DNA of 64,000 nucleotides from Cohnella sp. SGD-V74 (GCF_003001675.1 NZ_PVYW01000026.1:62001-126000), one strand, 5' to 3'. Shown: positions 49,583 to 59,452, counted from the first letter of the stretch. The notes: generated from the sequence alone by a model not told the origin. Made by a program: numbers and translations.

Positions 49583-50848
49583 TTACGACAGCACGGCTTC
49601 GCGCAGCTCCAGCTTGAACAGGTCCATGTCCACGACGGTTCCGGTTAATCTGGCCTTCTCCGCCGCATAAGCCATCACATGGCTCTCGACCGATTTATCG
49701 ATGGACGATCTGCTGTCGCTGCCTCCGCGCTCCAGCTCGTTCAGGAAATCGTGGATCAGCCCCTCGTCCCCGCCATTATGCCCTCCGGAGACGGATGCCG
49801 GACGAATGACCCTCTGCTCCACCGCTTCCGCCATGTTGGACGAGAACTTCGTCACCTCGATCAGGTTCTGCGCGTCGTCTCCGCGAATTTCCCCGTGCTC
49901 GCACATGATCTTGATCGTGCGGTGCATTTTGTTCGTGAACGCGCTCAGATGGAACGTCACCTTCACGCCGTTCTTGAATTCGATGATCGACACCTGATGA
50001 TCGCAGACGTCATTGTCGTTGCGGAAGACGCATTGCCCGTACGGCCCGGTCTCCAGCGCCTTGAGCAGCCCTTCCTCCGATTGATCCTCGGACAGGACAG
50101 TAGCCGGCCAGCCGCCCGCGATCGGCAAATACATTTTCCTGGCGTCGAATCGGCAATTGTCGGCCGCCGGGCAAGTCAGGCAGCGGTCTGTGCTTCCTTC
50201 CGGAGCGTTCTCCTCCTTGAAGAAGGTCAGCTCTCCGTAGGAAGAGATCCGCTTGGCTTCGCTATTCGCGAGCCAGGCCAGAATGTCCATATCGTGACAC
50301 GATTTCTGCATGATCAGCGGGCTGGACAGATCGCTTCTCCTCCAGTTGCCCCGTACGAACGAATGGGCCATATGGAAGTTGCCGATATTTTCGTTGTGCT
50401 GGATCGTCACGACTTTGCCCAGCTCGCCGCCGTCGATAATCCGCTTGAGTTCCGCGAAAAAATTCGTATAGCGAAGGACATGGCACACGGTCACCTTGCG
50501 TCCCTTCTCATTTGCCTTCTGCTGGATTTGCACACATTCCCGCGGGCTGGGAGAGATCGGCTTCTCCAGCAAAATGTCGTAGCCCAGCTCGAGCGCCCGC
50601 ATCGTCTGCTCGTAGTGATCCCTGTCCATGGAAGAGACGATAACCGCATCCGCGATTTTGCCTTGCCGGAACAGCTCCTCGGCGGAAGCGTACTGCCGCT
50701 CCGCGGCAATGCCGAATTGCTCCGCGGCCGCCCGTCTCCTTCCTTCGTGCGGTTCCGCGACGGCGACGATCTCCGCGCGCCGGGAAGCGGACGACGAGTA
50801 GATCATGCCCCGCTGTCCCGCTCCGATTAAAACCAGTTTCAATGCCAT
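49583..50848 (-). CDS. Gfo/Idh/MocA-family oxidoreductase
   Basis: 421 residues. The N-terminal Rossmann domain starts LVLIGAGQRGMIY; the catalytic-region motif EKPISPSPRECVQIQ (the family EKP) is present. An insert with CLTCPAADNCRF may bind a metal. Such enzymes oxidise or epimerise sugars with NAD(P). The ATG at 50848 is only 2 nt from AGGAGG, so the TTG two codons later (50842) may be the real start. It is expected to process the sugar delivered by importer 6, whose genes follow directly. Confidence 0.88.
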   Translation of the reverse strand: MALKLVLIGAGQRGMIYSSSASRRAEIVAVAEPHEGRRRAAAEQFGIAAERQYASAEELFRQGKIADAVIVSSMDRDHYEQTMRALELGYDILLEKPISPSPRECVQIQQKANEKGRKVTVCHVLRYTNFFAELKRIIDGGELGKVVTIQHNENIGNFHMAHSFVRGNWRRSDLSSPLIMQKSCHDMDILAWLANSEAKRISSYGELTFFKEENAPEGSTDRCLTCPAADNCRFDARKMYLPIAGGWPATVLSEDQSEEGLLKALETGPYGQCVFRNDNDVCDHQVSIIEFKNGVKVTFHLSAFTNKMHRTIKIMCEHGEIRGDDAQNLIEVTKFSSNMAEAVEQRVIRPASVSGGHNGGDEGLIHDFLNELERGGSDSRSSIDKSVESHVMAYAAEKARLTGTVVDMDLFKLELREAVLS

Positions 50849-50883
50849 CCCCTCCTGATGTCGCTGCCAAGCCGTCGGATCGA

Positions 50884-51978
50884 TCATTGTTCCGTTTGCG
50901 GAGCCTGAGGATCTTCGAGCGGATAATAGCCTTCCGGATAATACGTATCCCATGCGTTGGCCAGCGGATCTCCGTCGACCCGCTCGACGCTTACTTCTCC
51001 CGCGTCGTAGTAGCCGTCCGCATGATCCCCGCGAACGTTGAGCCGGATCGGCCGTCCCTCCTTGTCGAACAACCCGATGCCTACGACGTAGGCGCCCTCC
51101 GGCATGCCAGGCAGCTCCGCGATCTCGTTATGAACGATGTCTCCGACCGTCCATTCGCTCGTTCGCGCCTGCAACGGAATTTCATAGCTTTCGCCTCCGT
51201 CCCGGCGAACGAGCCGCAGCTTCAATTCCAAATCCTCATATACGGGAGACGTTCCGGTATTGACCAGCCACAGCCGGACGGGCAAGCTTCCTCCGCTTGC
51301 AACCGCACTCGGGTAAATGAATCTCCGCAGGCCGGCGTTCCAGCCGAGCCCGGCGTCCACGTTCGAGAGCGCCGCGTGCCAGCGCCTCGCTTCCCTGCGG
51401 ACGTTCGGCCCGCACTCCGGATCGACAACGTGCAGCAGCACCGGCTTGCGCTTCCATACCTCGCTTAGCCGCTGCCTTGCGATCGCTTCGCAGCAGTTCA
51501 GCCAATTGTCCTCTCCGCAGACGATGCGCAGGCCGAATTCCCGGCCTTGCTCCCGAAGGTAGCGGATCAACCGTTCCTGCCGCAAATCCGCGAACAGGGT
51601 CGTTTTTCCGAAGGCTTCCACGTATGCGTTCCATTGTTCCTCGCCATCCGTCAGCATCGTCATCAGAACTCCGTATAGACGTCCGTCCGAATCCGCGAGG
51701 CTTCCGATTTTCCGAACAAACTCGGAGTAGCTGTCCGCCGCTTCGTCTCCCGCCCAATCCGGCGCTTCCGCCGAGAGCGCAAGCACCGGCTTCTCCGCCG
51801 AACGGATCGCTTCGAGCAGCGGTTCGAGGCGATATACTCCGCGCTCGGGCTCAAGCTCCTTCCAGGAGCCGTCGACGTAAGTGATCAGGCCTCCATGGAC
51901 ATAAGCTTCTTCCGGCGGTTCCGGCCGGATTTTGACCGTCTTGTACCGTTCGTAGTTTTCCAGCGAATATTTACCCAT
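50884..51978 (-). CDS. DUF4832-related protein, short form
   Basis: 364 residues. The N-terminal part looks like a trimmed TIM barrel (ELEPERGVYRLEPLLEAI, KPVLALSAEAPDW). The C-terminal beta domain (VRLWLVNTGTSPVYEDLELKLRL, then IRLNVRGDHADGYYDAGEVSVER) is clearly homologous to the end of the 53284-54627 protein. It lacks the WGE motif seen in the larger relatives. There is no signal peptide. The ATG overlaps the upstream stop by 8 nt (ATGGGTAA). The function is unknown; a carbohydrate-handling role is inferred from the operon. Confidence 0.7.
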   Translation of the reverse strand: MGKYSLENYERYKTVKIRPEPPEEAYVHGGLITYVDGSWKELEPERGVYRLEPLLEAIRSAEKPVLALSAEAPDWAGDEAADSYSEFVRKIGSLADSDGRLYGVLMTMLTDGEEQWNAYVEAFGKTTLFADLRQERLIRYLREQGREFGLRIVCGEDNWLNCCEAIARQRLSEVWKRKPVLLHVVDPECGPNVRREARRWHAALSNVDAGLGWNAGLRRFIYPSAVASGGSLPVRLWLVNTGTSPVYEDLELKLRLVRRDGGESYEIPLQARTSEWTVGDIVHNEIAELPGMPEGAYVVGIGLFDKEGRPIRLNVRGDHADGYYDAGEVSVERVDGDPLANAWDTYYPEGYYPLEDPQAPQTEQ

Positions 51979-53287
51979 TAGCGTCCCTCCCCCGCAGATG
52001 GCTGTCGACGGCTTGGCGGAACTGTTCCAAATCTTCCAAGGTCGTATACGGCATGCCGCCGATCGCGGGAATGTCCTCCTTCAAGACGATCATCCCGAGC
52101 GTATTGAATCTCGCCCCCGTCGCCATGTAGCCGGCGGCCGCTTGCTGCAGCGACGTCCGCAGCGGCACGTCGCCGCCGAGCGGATCGGCCGAGCGATCCC
52201 CGAACAGCTCGTAGCGAAGCATGCCGTCCCCGTCGTCGATCGGATAGTTGTACAGCTGCCGCTGCACCTGGACGATGCGGCTTTCCTCGGCGTCCAGCAC
52301 GAGCGACAGCCGCGAATCGTACAGCCAGCTCTCGCTCCAGAAGCCCTTGATCGGCATCTCCGGAAAATACTTGCCGTAAAATTCGATCGCCATCGCCATC
52401 GAATCTTTCAGCCGCTCCGGCGTATAGCCGGGACCGGAAGGAATATGCAGCGCCAGCAGCAGGTCGCCCTTCAGCAGCGCAGACTCCCATTCCCGTTTGA
52501 CGATGCGGATCGGCTCCCTCTCCACGAAGCCGAGCGGATTGATCCGGTTGGCCGTAATGCCGGTTTCATCCTCGTCCCATACGGAGACGAAACGCCCTTC
52601 CGCATCAAATACGCCGTTAATGCCGTCCAGCTGTCCGTCGGACCGAAACGTCTCTCCGGCGTGCCGAAGCGCCGCGACCTTGTTCGTCTCCCTGTGCCTG
52701 AACATGGAGAATGCGCTTTCAAAGCGGTAAGGGATGAAGAGGAACCGATCGAGTCGGAAGATCGAGCACGTATAGAAGTTCATCACCCACGGAAAGTCAT
52801 GCACGGCGGGATTGCCGGATGCCGCGATTTTCTCCAGCTGCGTCTTCAGCGGCTGATGCGGAATGTTCTCGTAATCGGCGAGCGGCACGCCCCGGCTCTC
52901 CAGGCGCTTCACGGAAGGCTCGACGCAGGCCAGCAGCAGCAGGAAGGAGTACCATTCCCCATGCCGCTTCATGCAGCCCGGCGTCATGACGTTGTAGGGA
53001 GCCGGATCGCAGTCGTTGCGCGCGGCGCACAGCGTCTTCACGAGAAACTTCGTGAAAGGAAGCAGAACGCCGTCCCCCTCGATCTCCTCAAGCGCTTCCT
53101 CCATGCGCGCCCTCGCTTCGGCGGGAAGCTCGTACCGTTCCAGCAGCCGATTCAGAAATTCTCGCGGGATCAGTTCAGCCTCCCGGTCCGTCTCCGCCTC
53201 ATAGGAGACGTACTTCTCTTCCAGGCCCTCGGGCACATAGTCGAATTCGCAATAGGCAACGCATTCCCGAAAGGTCGGCTTCGTCAT
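51971..53287 (-). CDS. Acyltransferase-domain protein with GNAT-like C-terminus
   Basis: 438 residues. The C-terminal half has the pattern of GNAT-like acyltransferase-domain proteins found in Paenibacillus sugar clusters: LLLALHIPSGPGYTPERLKD, then FYGKYFPEMPIKGFWSESWL and ESRIVQVQRQLYNYP. The N-terminal half is alpha-helical and Glu-rich. No reaction is established for this group. It overlaps both neighbours (ATGA with the DUF4832 gene upstream, 8 nt with the next gene), so the three are tightly coupled and probably form one functional unit. Confidence 0.72.
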   Translation of the reverse strand: MTKPTFRECVAYCEFDYVPEGLEEKYVSYEAETDREAELIPREFLNRLLERYELPAEARARMEEALEEIEGDGVLLPFTKFLVKTLCAARNDCDPAPYNVMTPGCMKRHGEWYSFLLLLACVEPSVKRLESRGVPLADYENIPHQPLKTQLEKIAASGNPAVHDFPWVMNFYTCSIFRLDRFLFIPYRFESAFSMFRHRETNKVAALRHAGETFRSDGQLDGINGVFDAEGRFVSVWDEDETGITANRINPLGFVEREPIRIVKREWESALLKGDLLLALHIPSGPGYTPERLKDSMAMAIEFYGKYFPEMPIKGFWSESWLYDSRLSLVLDAEESRIVQVQRQLYNYPIDDGDGMLRYELFGDRSADPLGGDVPLRTSLQQAAAGYMATGARFNTLGMIVLKEDIPAIGGMPYTTLEDLEQFRQAVDSHLRGRDANG

Positions 53288-54627
53288 GCGCCCGTCCCCC
53301 TCTCCACGGTCAGCGCGCCCATCGGATAATAGCCGTTCCGGCAGCCTTCGATCGCGAGCCTGACGTTCCCGATCTCCTCTACACCGGTCTCGATGCCGAG
53401 CTCCAGCTCATATTCCCCTGCGGGAAGATCGTCGGGAAGCTCAAGCTTCTCCTCCCACCAGATATCCCGATCCGGCAGCCACTGGCGAATGTCTTCCCGG
53501 CTGCGCAGCGTCACCGTCCGCCCTTGACCGACGAGCCGCACGACGAGCGGGTAACGGTTGTAGATCGGCGCCACGCCGACGTTCGCCCACAGCCCTTCGA
53601 TCTGAAGCTGCCCGCCCGCCTGCGCTTCGGAGTCGTAGGTCAGCTTGCGCAGCTCGTACCGGTAGCCCATCTGGTTCACCCACTGCTCCACCTTGATCTT
53701 CCAAGGTTCGGGAACGACCGTGCCTTTATTATTGAAGGAAGAAATATGCCACTTCAGCGATTCCTCGATAATGTAGTCGATGTCCCACCCTTGATGGTAC
53801 CAATCGTTCATATGCCAACAGGCCTCGAACAGCACCGGCCCTTTTTCCCAGGCGTCTCTCATATCGAAGTTGACGATGTTTTGCGGGTAAAAGTCGGTCA
53901 TGTGCGACCACTCCTGGCCATGGAAGCCGCCCATGTCGCCGAGGCAATCGACGCGGAACCCGACGCCGGCTTTGCTCGCCTTGATGATCTTGACGGACTG
54001 CGGATCGTGCAGCAGCGCCTGAAGCGGAGTCGTCCTGAATCCTTCCGCGTAGGCGTCGACGATGCGCCGAATGCCTTCCGGATCCATGAACTCCGTGCCC
54101 CCGCCCTCGCCCCAAGCCCCGACGATGGCCAGGTCCACCGAGCTGATGACGGGATGGCCGTCGAAGCGCGCGGCGAACGCTCGGATGAAGGCCGACCAGT
54201 AGTCGGCATACGGCGTGCGGTCCGGATCGACTTTCCAGAAAGGAAACTCCGGCTCCTCGGGAGCTTCCGCCCGAAACCATCCCGGAATATCCTCTTCCTC
54301 CCGCAAGGCGTACGGAGAGCAGCGCACGATCGCCGTGCATCCGAGCGACTTGGCCGTCTCCAGCTTCTCCTCCAGCAGCTCCCATCTGTAGACGCCTTTT
54401 TCGACCTCTATGTCCTTCCATCTCGCGCCGATATACATCACTTTGCTGTCCGGATGGTTCCACGTGCGGCTGTCCTCCGTAAACTTGAACTTCCCGACCC
54501 GCGTTCCCCGATTGTCGAAAACCTCGTCAAGCTCGCCCATTAACCCGGGAGCCGCCGTAAACCCGATTCCGGGATTGGCGATCATTCCGTCCAGCTTATT
54601 CGGATACACGGTTACGGCCTTTCTCAT
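53284..54627 (-). CDS. DUF4832-type putative carbohydrate-active protein
   Basis: 447 residues. It opens with the family motif NPGIGFTAAP, continues with a TIM-barrel-like part (YIGARWKDIEVEKGVYRW, VDLAIVGAWGEGGGTEF, a conserved glutamate in WGE), and ends in a beta domain (LWANVGVAPIYNRYPLVVRL). No signal peptide is seen, so it is probably cytoplasmic. The start at 54627 has GGGAGGGG upstream. It heads the seven-gene operon and is divergent from a LacI regulator gene. The fold suggests a glycoside hydrolase-like enzyme, but no activity is known to me for this family. Confidence 0.75.
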   Translation of the reverse strand: MRKAVTVYPNKLDGMIANPGIGFTAAPGLMGELDEVFDNRGTRVGKFKFTEDSRTWNHPDSKVMYIGARWKDIEVEKGVYRWELLEEKLETAKSLGCTAIVRCSPYALREEEDIPGWFRAEAPEEPEFPFWKVDPDRTPYADYWSAFIRAFAARFDGHPVISSVDLAIVGAWGEGGGTEFMDPEGIRRIVDAYAEGFRTTPLQALLHDPQSVKIIKASKAGVGFRVDCLGDMGGFHGQEWSHMTDFYPQNIVNFDMRDAWEKGPVLFEACWHMNDWYHQGWDIDYIIEESLKWHISSFNNKGTVVPEPWKIKVEQWVNQMGYRYELRKLTYDSEAQAGGQLQIEGLWANVGVAPIYNRYPLVVRLVGQGRTVTLRSREDIRQWLPDRDIWWEEKLELPDDLPAGEYELELGIETGVEEIGNVRLAIEGCRNGYYPMGALTVERGTGA

Positions 54628-54664
54628 ACGCGACCCCTCCCGACTCGAATTTCTGCGAACATTC

Positions 54665-54902
54665 AACGTAACTATACCCTTTTGTTACTTTATGTGGTAC
54701 ACTTGTTTAGTAATCTTTATGATGCAATTATATCACCGAATATCGATCTTGCAAGCCGTATTTTCAAGTTTTCGCTTACGAAATTTAGGTCTCATTTTTA
54801 GGTACATGTTCATAAAAACGCCTGAATACGCCATTTCAACGGCTTTCTCTCCGCATTCTCGACAACATTTTCGCCGCACCAACGTAACAAACGTAACAAA
54901 AG
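54665..54902. promoter_or_regulatory. Repeated AACGTAAC and GTAACAAAAG sites in the divergent region
   Basis: AACGTAAC occurs at 54665-54672, 54881-54888 and 54890-54897. GTAACAAAAG at 54893-54902 has an inverted partner at 54679-54688. They lie in the 385-bp AT-rich gap between the DUF4832 operon and the LacI gene (55013), the expected place for operators. A weak -10 (TAAAAT, 54971-54976) for the LacI gene is also seen. No other gene is evident in the gap. Confidence 0.4.
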
Positions 54903-55012
54903 CAAAGAAACGAATTTGGCATTTACGTAGATCCGTGACTAAAAGGGTCGTGATTTGCATAAATGCATGCTAAAATGGAAACATACGTCACTTGACAAAG
55001 GAGATCGCCGTC

Positions 55013-56017
55013 ATGAGTACCATTAGAGAGGTCGCCAAACTAGCGAACGTATCGACCGCAACCGTCTCGCGGGTATTAAATAACGATACGACATATAAAA
55101 TCACGGAGGAAACGCGTTCGCGGGTGCTGCAGGCGGTGAGCCAGCTGAACTACAAGATTTCGTCGAGCGCGAAGCGCGCCTCTCGGGAGTTGTCTAATAC
55201 GAAGATCGGCTGCGTGCTGAGCGTCACGAAAAACAAATACAACGACCCGTACTTCATGTCGATCTTGTCCGGTGTGGAAGAGAGACTGCTCGCCGAAGGG
55301 CTCGACGTCGCCTTCATTCGCACCGGAGCGGAGTTGGAGGAGAAACACATTTTGCTGAACACCTTCGGCGAGCCGATTACCGGACTGATTCTTATGGAAT
55401 CCATGAACCACGATACGTACGAATATTTGCGCAAAAAAGTGCCTTACATCGTCGGGATCGATACGGAGAGATGGGAAATCGACAACGTGGGGTACGATCA
55501 TCACCATGTGGCGTCCATGGCCGTTCGCCATCTGATCGACAAAGGGCATACGAACATCGGCTACATCGGAGGAAGCGGACATAAGGGGAACATTCGGGAG
55601 AGCCAGCGCTATCGGGGGTACTACTCCACCCTGCACACCGCCGGACTGTCGGTGAACGAAGATTGGGTGATCGATTGCCAATGGGACGAAGTGACCTGCA
55701 TCGACAAGGTCAACGCGCTGTGCAAGAGCGGCAACCTGCCGACCGCCTTCTTCGCGGCCAGCGATCTGATGGCGATGGCAGCCTTGAACAGCCTGTACGG
55801 CAACGGAATTTCCGTGCCCGACCGCGTCGCGGTCATCGGCCTGTCCAACATCGAGATGTCCAAATACTCCAACCCTCCGCTAACGACGATTCACGTCCCG
55901 ACCAAGGAGATCGGCATCGTCGGCGTCGAGCTTCTGCTGGAGCGAATCAAAGGAAGCACGATGCTTCCCAAGCGAGTGAGCCTGCCCGCGAGTCTGGTGG
56001 AGCGGAGTTCGACTTAG
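55013..56017 (+). CDS. LacI-family transcriptional regulator
   Basis: 334 residues. The N-terminal helix-turn-helix is IREVAKLANVSTATVSRVLNN, followed by a sensor domain (IGYIGGSGHKGN, VAVIGLSNIEMSKYSNPPLTTI). AAAGGAG lies 9 nt before the ATG at 55013; the frame is open to a TTG at 54992. It is divergent from the DUF4832/importer 6 operon and is its likely repressor. Repeated sites in the shared upstream region are candidate operators. Confidence 0.92.
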   Translation: MSTIREVAKLANVSTATVSRVLNNDTTYKITEETRSRVLQAVSQLNYKISSSAKRASRELSNTKIGCVLSVTKNKYNDPYFMSILSGVEERLLAEGLDVAFIRTGAELEEKHILLNTFGEPITGLILMESMNHDTYEYLRKKVPYIVGIDTERWEIDNVGYDHHHVASMAVRHLIDKGHTNIGYIGGSGHKGNIRESQRYRGYYSTLHTAGLSVNEDWVIDCQWDEVTCIDKVNALCKSGNLPTAFFAASDLMAMAALNSLYGNGISVPDRVAVIGLSNIEMSKYSNPPLTTIHVPTKEIGIVGVELLLERIKGSTMLPKRVSLPASLVERSST

Positions 56018-56056
56018 CCGCCCATCACGACCGATTTGCCCAAGCGCGCATAACGA

Positions 56057-56105
56057 AAAGACCGGAGCTGCGCTCAAGCGGCCGCTTGGCGATTGCCGGT
56101 CTCTT
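56057..56105. terminator. Terminator between convergent LacI and response-regulator genes
   Basis: agaccgg (56059-56065) pairs with ccggtct (56096-56102), with an inner self-complementary caagcggccgcttg. The flanks are AAAA on the left and TCTTCTCTCTT on the right. Confidence 0.65.
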
Positions 56106-56110
56106 CTCTC

Positions 56111-57724
56111 TTACAGCGTATTGTTCTTGAACTCCTGCGGAGTCATTCCGTACTGGGTTTTGAACAGCTTGATAAAATACTGAGGCTTCTGGTAGCCGAC
56201 TTCGTGCGCGATTTGGCTGATCTTCAAATCTTTGATCTTCAGCAGTTGAACCGCCTTCTCCATTCGCAGGCGAAGCACGTAATTCGAGAAGTTCTCTCCC
56301 GACTCCTGCTTGAACAGGTTGGATACGTATACCGGATGCAGGTAGACGTGATCCGCTACCGCTTGAAGGGTAATCTCTTGAAGATGGCCTTGAATGAACG
56401 ACCGGATTCTTTGCATCAGATCGGATCGCATATTGTCCGAGAAGCTGCTGCTGTGAGCTTTGATCTGGACGTAGCTGCCGAAGGCCCATTCCTTTAACGG
56501 TTCCACGCTCCAGCTCGCGTCGAGCTTCAGCATCTTCTCGATATCCCTTCCGAATACGTCGAAAATCCGTTTGCCTTTCTTATGCAAGTAATAAGAGTAG
56601 GCCTGCAATAAAGTAACGTAGATTTCAAGCCCGTATTCGCGCGCGCCGGCGCCTGCCTCTTCAAGCTCGTCGAAGATCCGGGTCAGCTTGTTCTCGAAAG
56701 CCGTCCACTGCTCGAGATCGATCAGCTCCATTAACGTCTGGGGACGATACAGCTCCGCCAGCGGCTGAATTTCCAATGCTTCCTGTTTCTGCTTCGCATG
56801 AAAAAAGCTTTCCGTCTGATAGCCGATATAGTCGGTATAGATCGATAAAGCGGAGTGGTACATCGACGGAACTTCTTGCGGAAATCCGCCCCGGTTGCTC
56901 AGCACGATGGATACTTTCGATTTTAAGTACAATTTGATTTGATGCTGGGAAAGCCTCGCCAAGTCTTCTATCAGATCGGAGCCGTCATTGGCCTGATTAT
57001 CCGCCGGTTTGGGTTGGACCAGGAAAATCAAATAATCGTACGAATCTTTGCAGTAGAGCACATGAAACTGGTTCGAAAAAACTTCCTCCACGATGTTGAA
57101 CATGGCATATTCGATCAACGACAGGCTGTATAGATCCGCGTTCGAATCCTCCTCCACTCTCATGCACAAGAGAATGGCTTCCCTATCGACATGGAAGGGC
57201 AGCTCGTACAGCTGAAGCTTGTCCTTCAGGACGGATGCGGGATAATTTTTGCCGGACAGCAGATCGAACAAGAACAATTCTCTTAACTTGGGCAAGCTTT
57301 CCCGGAATCGGTAAGAGAAGCGCTGCTGATTCAGCAACTCCTTGCCCTCTTCCGTAATCTTGCCGATAATATGGCGAAGAGTTCTTTCCAAATCCTCGTT
57401 CGAGACCGGCTTCAGCAAATAATCGCAAACCTGCTGCTGGATCGCTTCCTTCGCGTATTGGAACTCGTCGTATCCGGTGATGATGACGGCCTTCGTATTT
57501 TTCCACTTCTCGTTCATCCGGGCGATCAGTTCGAGTCCGCTCATTCCGTTCATCTGAATATCCGTAACCACGATATCGACGGAACGGTAATTCAGCAGCT
57601 CCAGCGCCTCTTCTCCGGAATAGGCCTTATAGACGCTGGAGATGCCCATCTGCTCCCACGGAAGCCCGATAGCCAGACTGTCGACCAAGTGCGTGTGATC
57701 GTCCACGATCAAAATTTCGTACAT
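56111..57724 (-). CDS. YesN-type response regulator with AraC output domain
   Basis: 537 residues: a receiver domain (Asp55 in VVTDIQMNG, Thr in IITGYDEF, Lys in LLKPV), a long middle region, and an AraC C-terminus (LQAVADHVYLHPVYVSNLFKQ, VGYQKPQYFIKLFKTQYGMTPQEF). GAGGGGG precedes the ATG at 57724. It is the third gene after the binding-protein homologue and the kinase. Plausible targets are the importer 6/DUF4832 operon or the SLH protein, but this is inference. Confidence 0.92.
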   Translation of the reverse strand: MYEILIVDDHTHLVDSLAIGLPWEQMGISSVYKAYSGEEALELLNYRSVDIVVTDIQMNGMSGLELIARMNEKWKNTKAVIITGYDEFQYAKEAIQQQVCDYLLKPVSNEDLERTLRHIIGKITEEGKELLNQQRFSYRFRESLPKLRELFLFDLLSGKNYPASVLKDKLQLYELPFHVDREAILLCMRVEEDSNADLYSLSLIEYAMFNIVEEVFSNQFHVLYCKDSYDYLIFLVQPKPADNQANDGSDLIEDLARLSQHQIKLYLKSKVSIVLSNRGGFPQEVPSMYHSALSIYTDYIGYQTESFFHAKQKQEALEIQPLAELYRPQTLMELIDLEQWTAFENKLTRIFDELEEAGAGAREYGLEIYVTLLQAYSYYLHKKGKRIFDVFGRDIEKMLKLDASWSVEPLKEWAFGSYVQIKAHSSSFSDNMRSDLMQRIRSFIQGHLQEITLQAVADHVYLHPVYVSNLFKQESGENFSNYVLRLRMEKAVQLLKIKDLKISQIAHEVGYQKPQYFIKLFKTQYGMTPQEFKNNTL

Positions 57725-57739
57725 GTTCGTCCCCCTCGG

Positions 57740-59452
57740 TCAAGACGCGTCTTCCCTGTCGCTCCAGCACAATTCGGCGCACAGCCCGCCCAATTTCGAC
57801 TTGCTGAGCCGCAAGCCCGAGCCGCCGCCGTACGTTAACCGCAGACGTTGATGAACGTTGGTCAGCCCGGATTCCTCTTCTTCGTTGATCGTATGACTCT
57901 TCCTTCTGATGGACTCGATCGCCGAATCCTCTATTCCCGTGCCCGTATCCTCGACCGCGACATGGTTCATGCCGTCTTCCCTCCAGCACCGGATTCGAAT
58001 CATGCCGTAGCCTGAATGATGGTTAAATGCGTGAATGATGACGTTCTCGACCAACGGCTGCACGATCAGCCTCGGAACCTCCAACTCTTCCATCCGCGGG
58101 TCGATCTCGATTTCGAATTCGAAATCGTCTCTTAGCATGCAGTGGATTTCCAGGTAGAAGTGGACGAGCTCCAGCTCCTCTTTCAGCCGTACCGTTTTGC
58201 TCCCCGTTTTCGTCGTGTACCGGTAATATTTGCTCAGATTCATAGTCATCGAAATTGCCGCTTTGTTTTCGTTCAGCTCGATCATGCTCTTGATGTAGGC
58301 CAGTGTGTTATACAGGAAATGCGGGTTGATCTGCGATTGCAGCTGCTTCAGCGTCGCTTCCTTCGACCGGAGCTGCTCCTTGTACACGTCCTCGATCAGC
58401 TCCTCGATTTTGGAAGCCATGGAGTTGAACCGGTCATAGAGAAAGCGATACTCCCCCTTGGCCGTGTCCGCCATTCGAATCGAATAAATACCTTTCTCGA
58501 TCAAATTCATGTTCTGGATCAGCTTGCGGAACGGAATCTGAATATTACGATACATGACGAACGCCAGATATGCACCCATAAACAGCAGCATGCCGCTGAT
58601 AACATAAAACATGAGCTGGTTCCGGCTGATCGGCGCCATAATCTGGCTGATGGGAACGTAATCGACCAAATACCAGCCCAACGAATCCAGCTTCTGATAA
58701 TGAACCTGAAAATTCGTGTCATCGGACTTCAGCAGCATATAGCCGCTGTCCGTCGAAGGATCGATCCCCCCGAGCCCGGGTAGGAACTCGTCAATTTGCC
58801 CGTAGTTGACGGAATAATTGTAGATCGGGCTGTATTCGGGGTGATATAGAAACGGGTCTCCCGAACCGTTCGCCTTGAATTTGGTCAGAGCGCTTCGCAG
58901 CGCGGCCGCGCCGAACTTAAGCACGACTCTCATATGCGCCTCGTCCGTCTCCGCCAGGTTGTCGGGATAGGACAACACTTCCATGAAATAATCGCCGCCC
59001 GGATCGGTGTAGTACCGCCAGAACGTGTCCTGCTTGGGAAGCTCCTGCGGAAGCGCATTCAAGCTGGAGCTGCTCTTGATGACGATTCCGGTACGGGGAT
59101 AGACGACCGCGATGACCGCTTTCCAGTCGCCGTAGCCGGCAAGCCGGTTAATTTCCTCGGAGACGGTTCGGTTGATTCTATATTTGCCCAGAACGTCGTC
59201 AAGCAGGTCCGGATAAGCCAGGTTGCGCACATCCGTGCTTTCGTACAGCATTTTCTGATACGTATCGAGTTGGAAAAACAGCTGATCCAGTTGGCTGGCG
59301 AACGTCTCGATCTGATACCGCTTGACCTTGATGATTTCGTCGGTCAAGACGCGCGTGCTCGTCCGGTTCGACACGACAAACAGGAGCAGGATCGGGATAA
59401 GCAATACGAGCAAAGTCGCGATCAGCTTGGTGAAGATGCTGAATCTGTTCAT
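57740..59452 (-). CDS. YesM-type sensor histidine kinase
   Basis: 570 residues: helix 1 (about 9-27), an extracellular domain to about 275, helix 2 (about 276-298), HAMP, His378 in QINPHFLYN and an ATPase domain (VENVIIHAF, VEDTGTGI, LTNVHQRLRLTYG). It lies 15 nt upstream of the YesN gene. Directly upstream, the gene for a membrane-anchored binding-protein homologue ends in a 28-bp palindrome, suggesting a three-component sensory unit. Confidence 0.92.
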   Translation of the reverse strand: MNRFSIFTKLIATLLVLLIPILLLFVVSNRTSTRVLTDEIIKVKRYQIETFASQLDQLFFQLDTYQKMLYESTDVRNLAYPDLLDDVLGKYRINRTVSEEINRLAGYGDWKAVIAVVYPRTGIVIKSSSSLNALPQELPKQDTFWRYYTDPGGDYFMEVLSYPDNLAETDEAHMRVVLKFGAAALRSALTKFKANGSGDPFLYHPEYSPIYNYSVNYGQIDEFLPGLGGIDPSTDSGYMLLKSDDTNFQVHYQKLDSLGWYLVDYVPISQIMAPISRNQLMFYVISGMLLFMGAYLAFVMYRNIQIPFRKLIQNMNLIEKGIYSIRMADTAKGEYRFLYDRFNSMASKIEELIEDVYKEQLRSKEATLKQLQSQINPHFLYNTLAYIKSMIELNENKAAISMTMNLSKYYRYTTKTGSKTVRLKEELELVHFYLEIHCMLRDDFEFEIEIDPRMEELEVPRLIVQPLVENVIIHAFNHHSGYGMIRIRCWREDGMNHVAVEDTGTGIEDSAIESIRRKSHTINEEEESGLTNVHQRLRLTYGGGSGLRLSKSKLGGLCAELCWSDREDAS

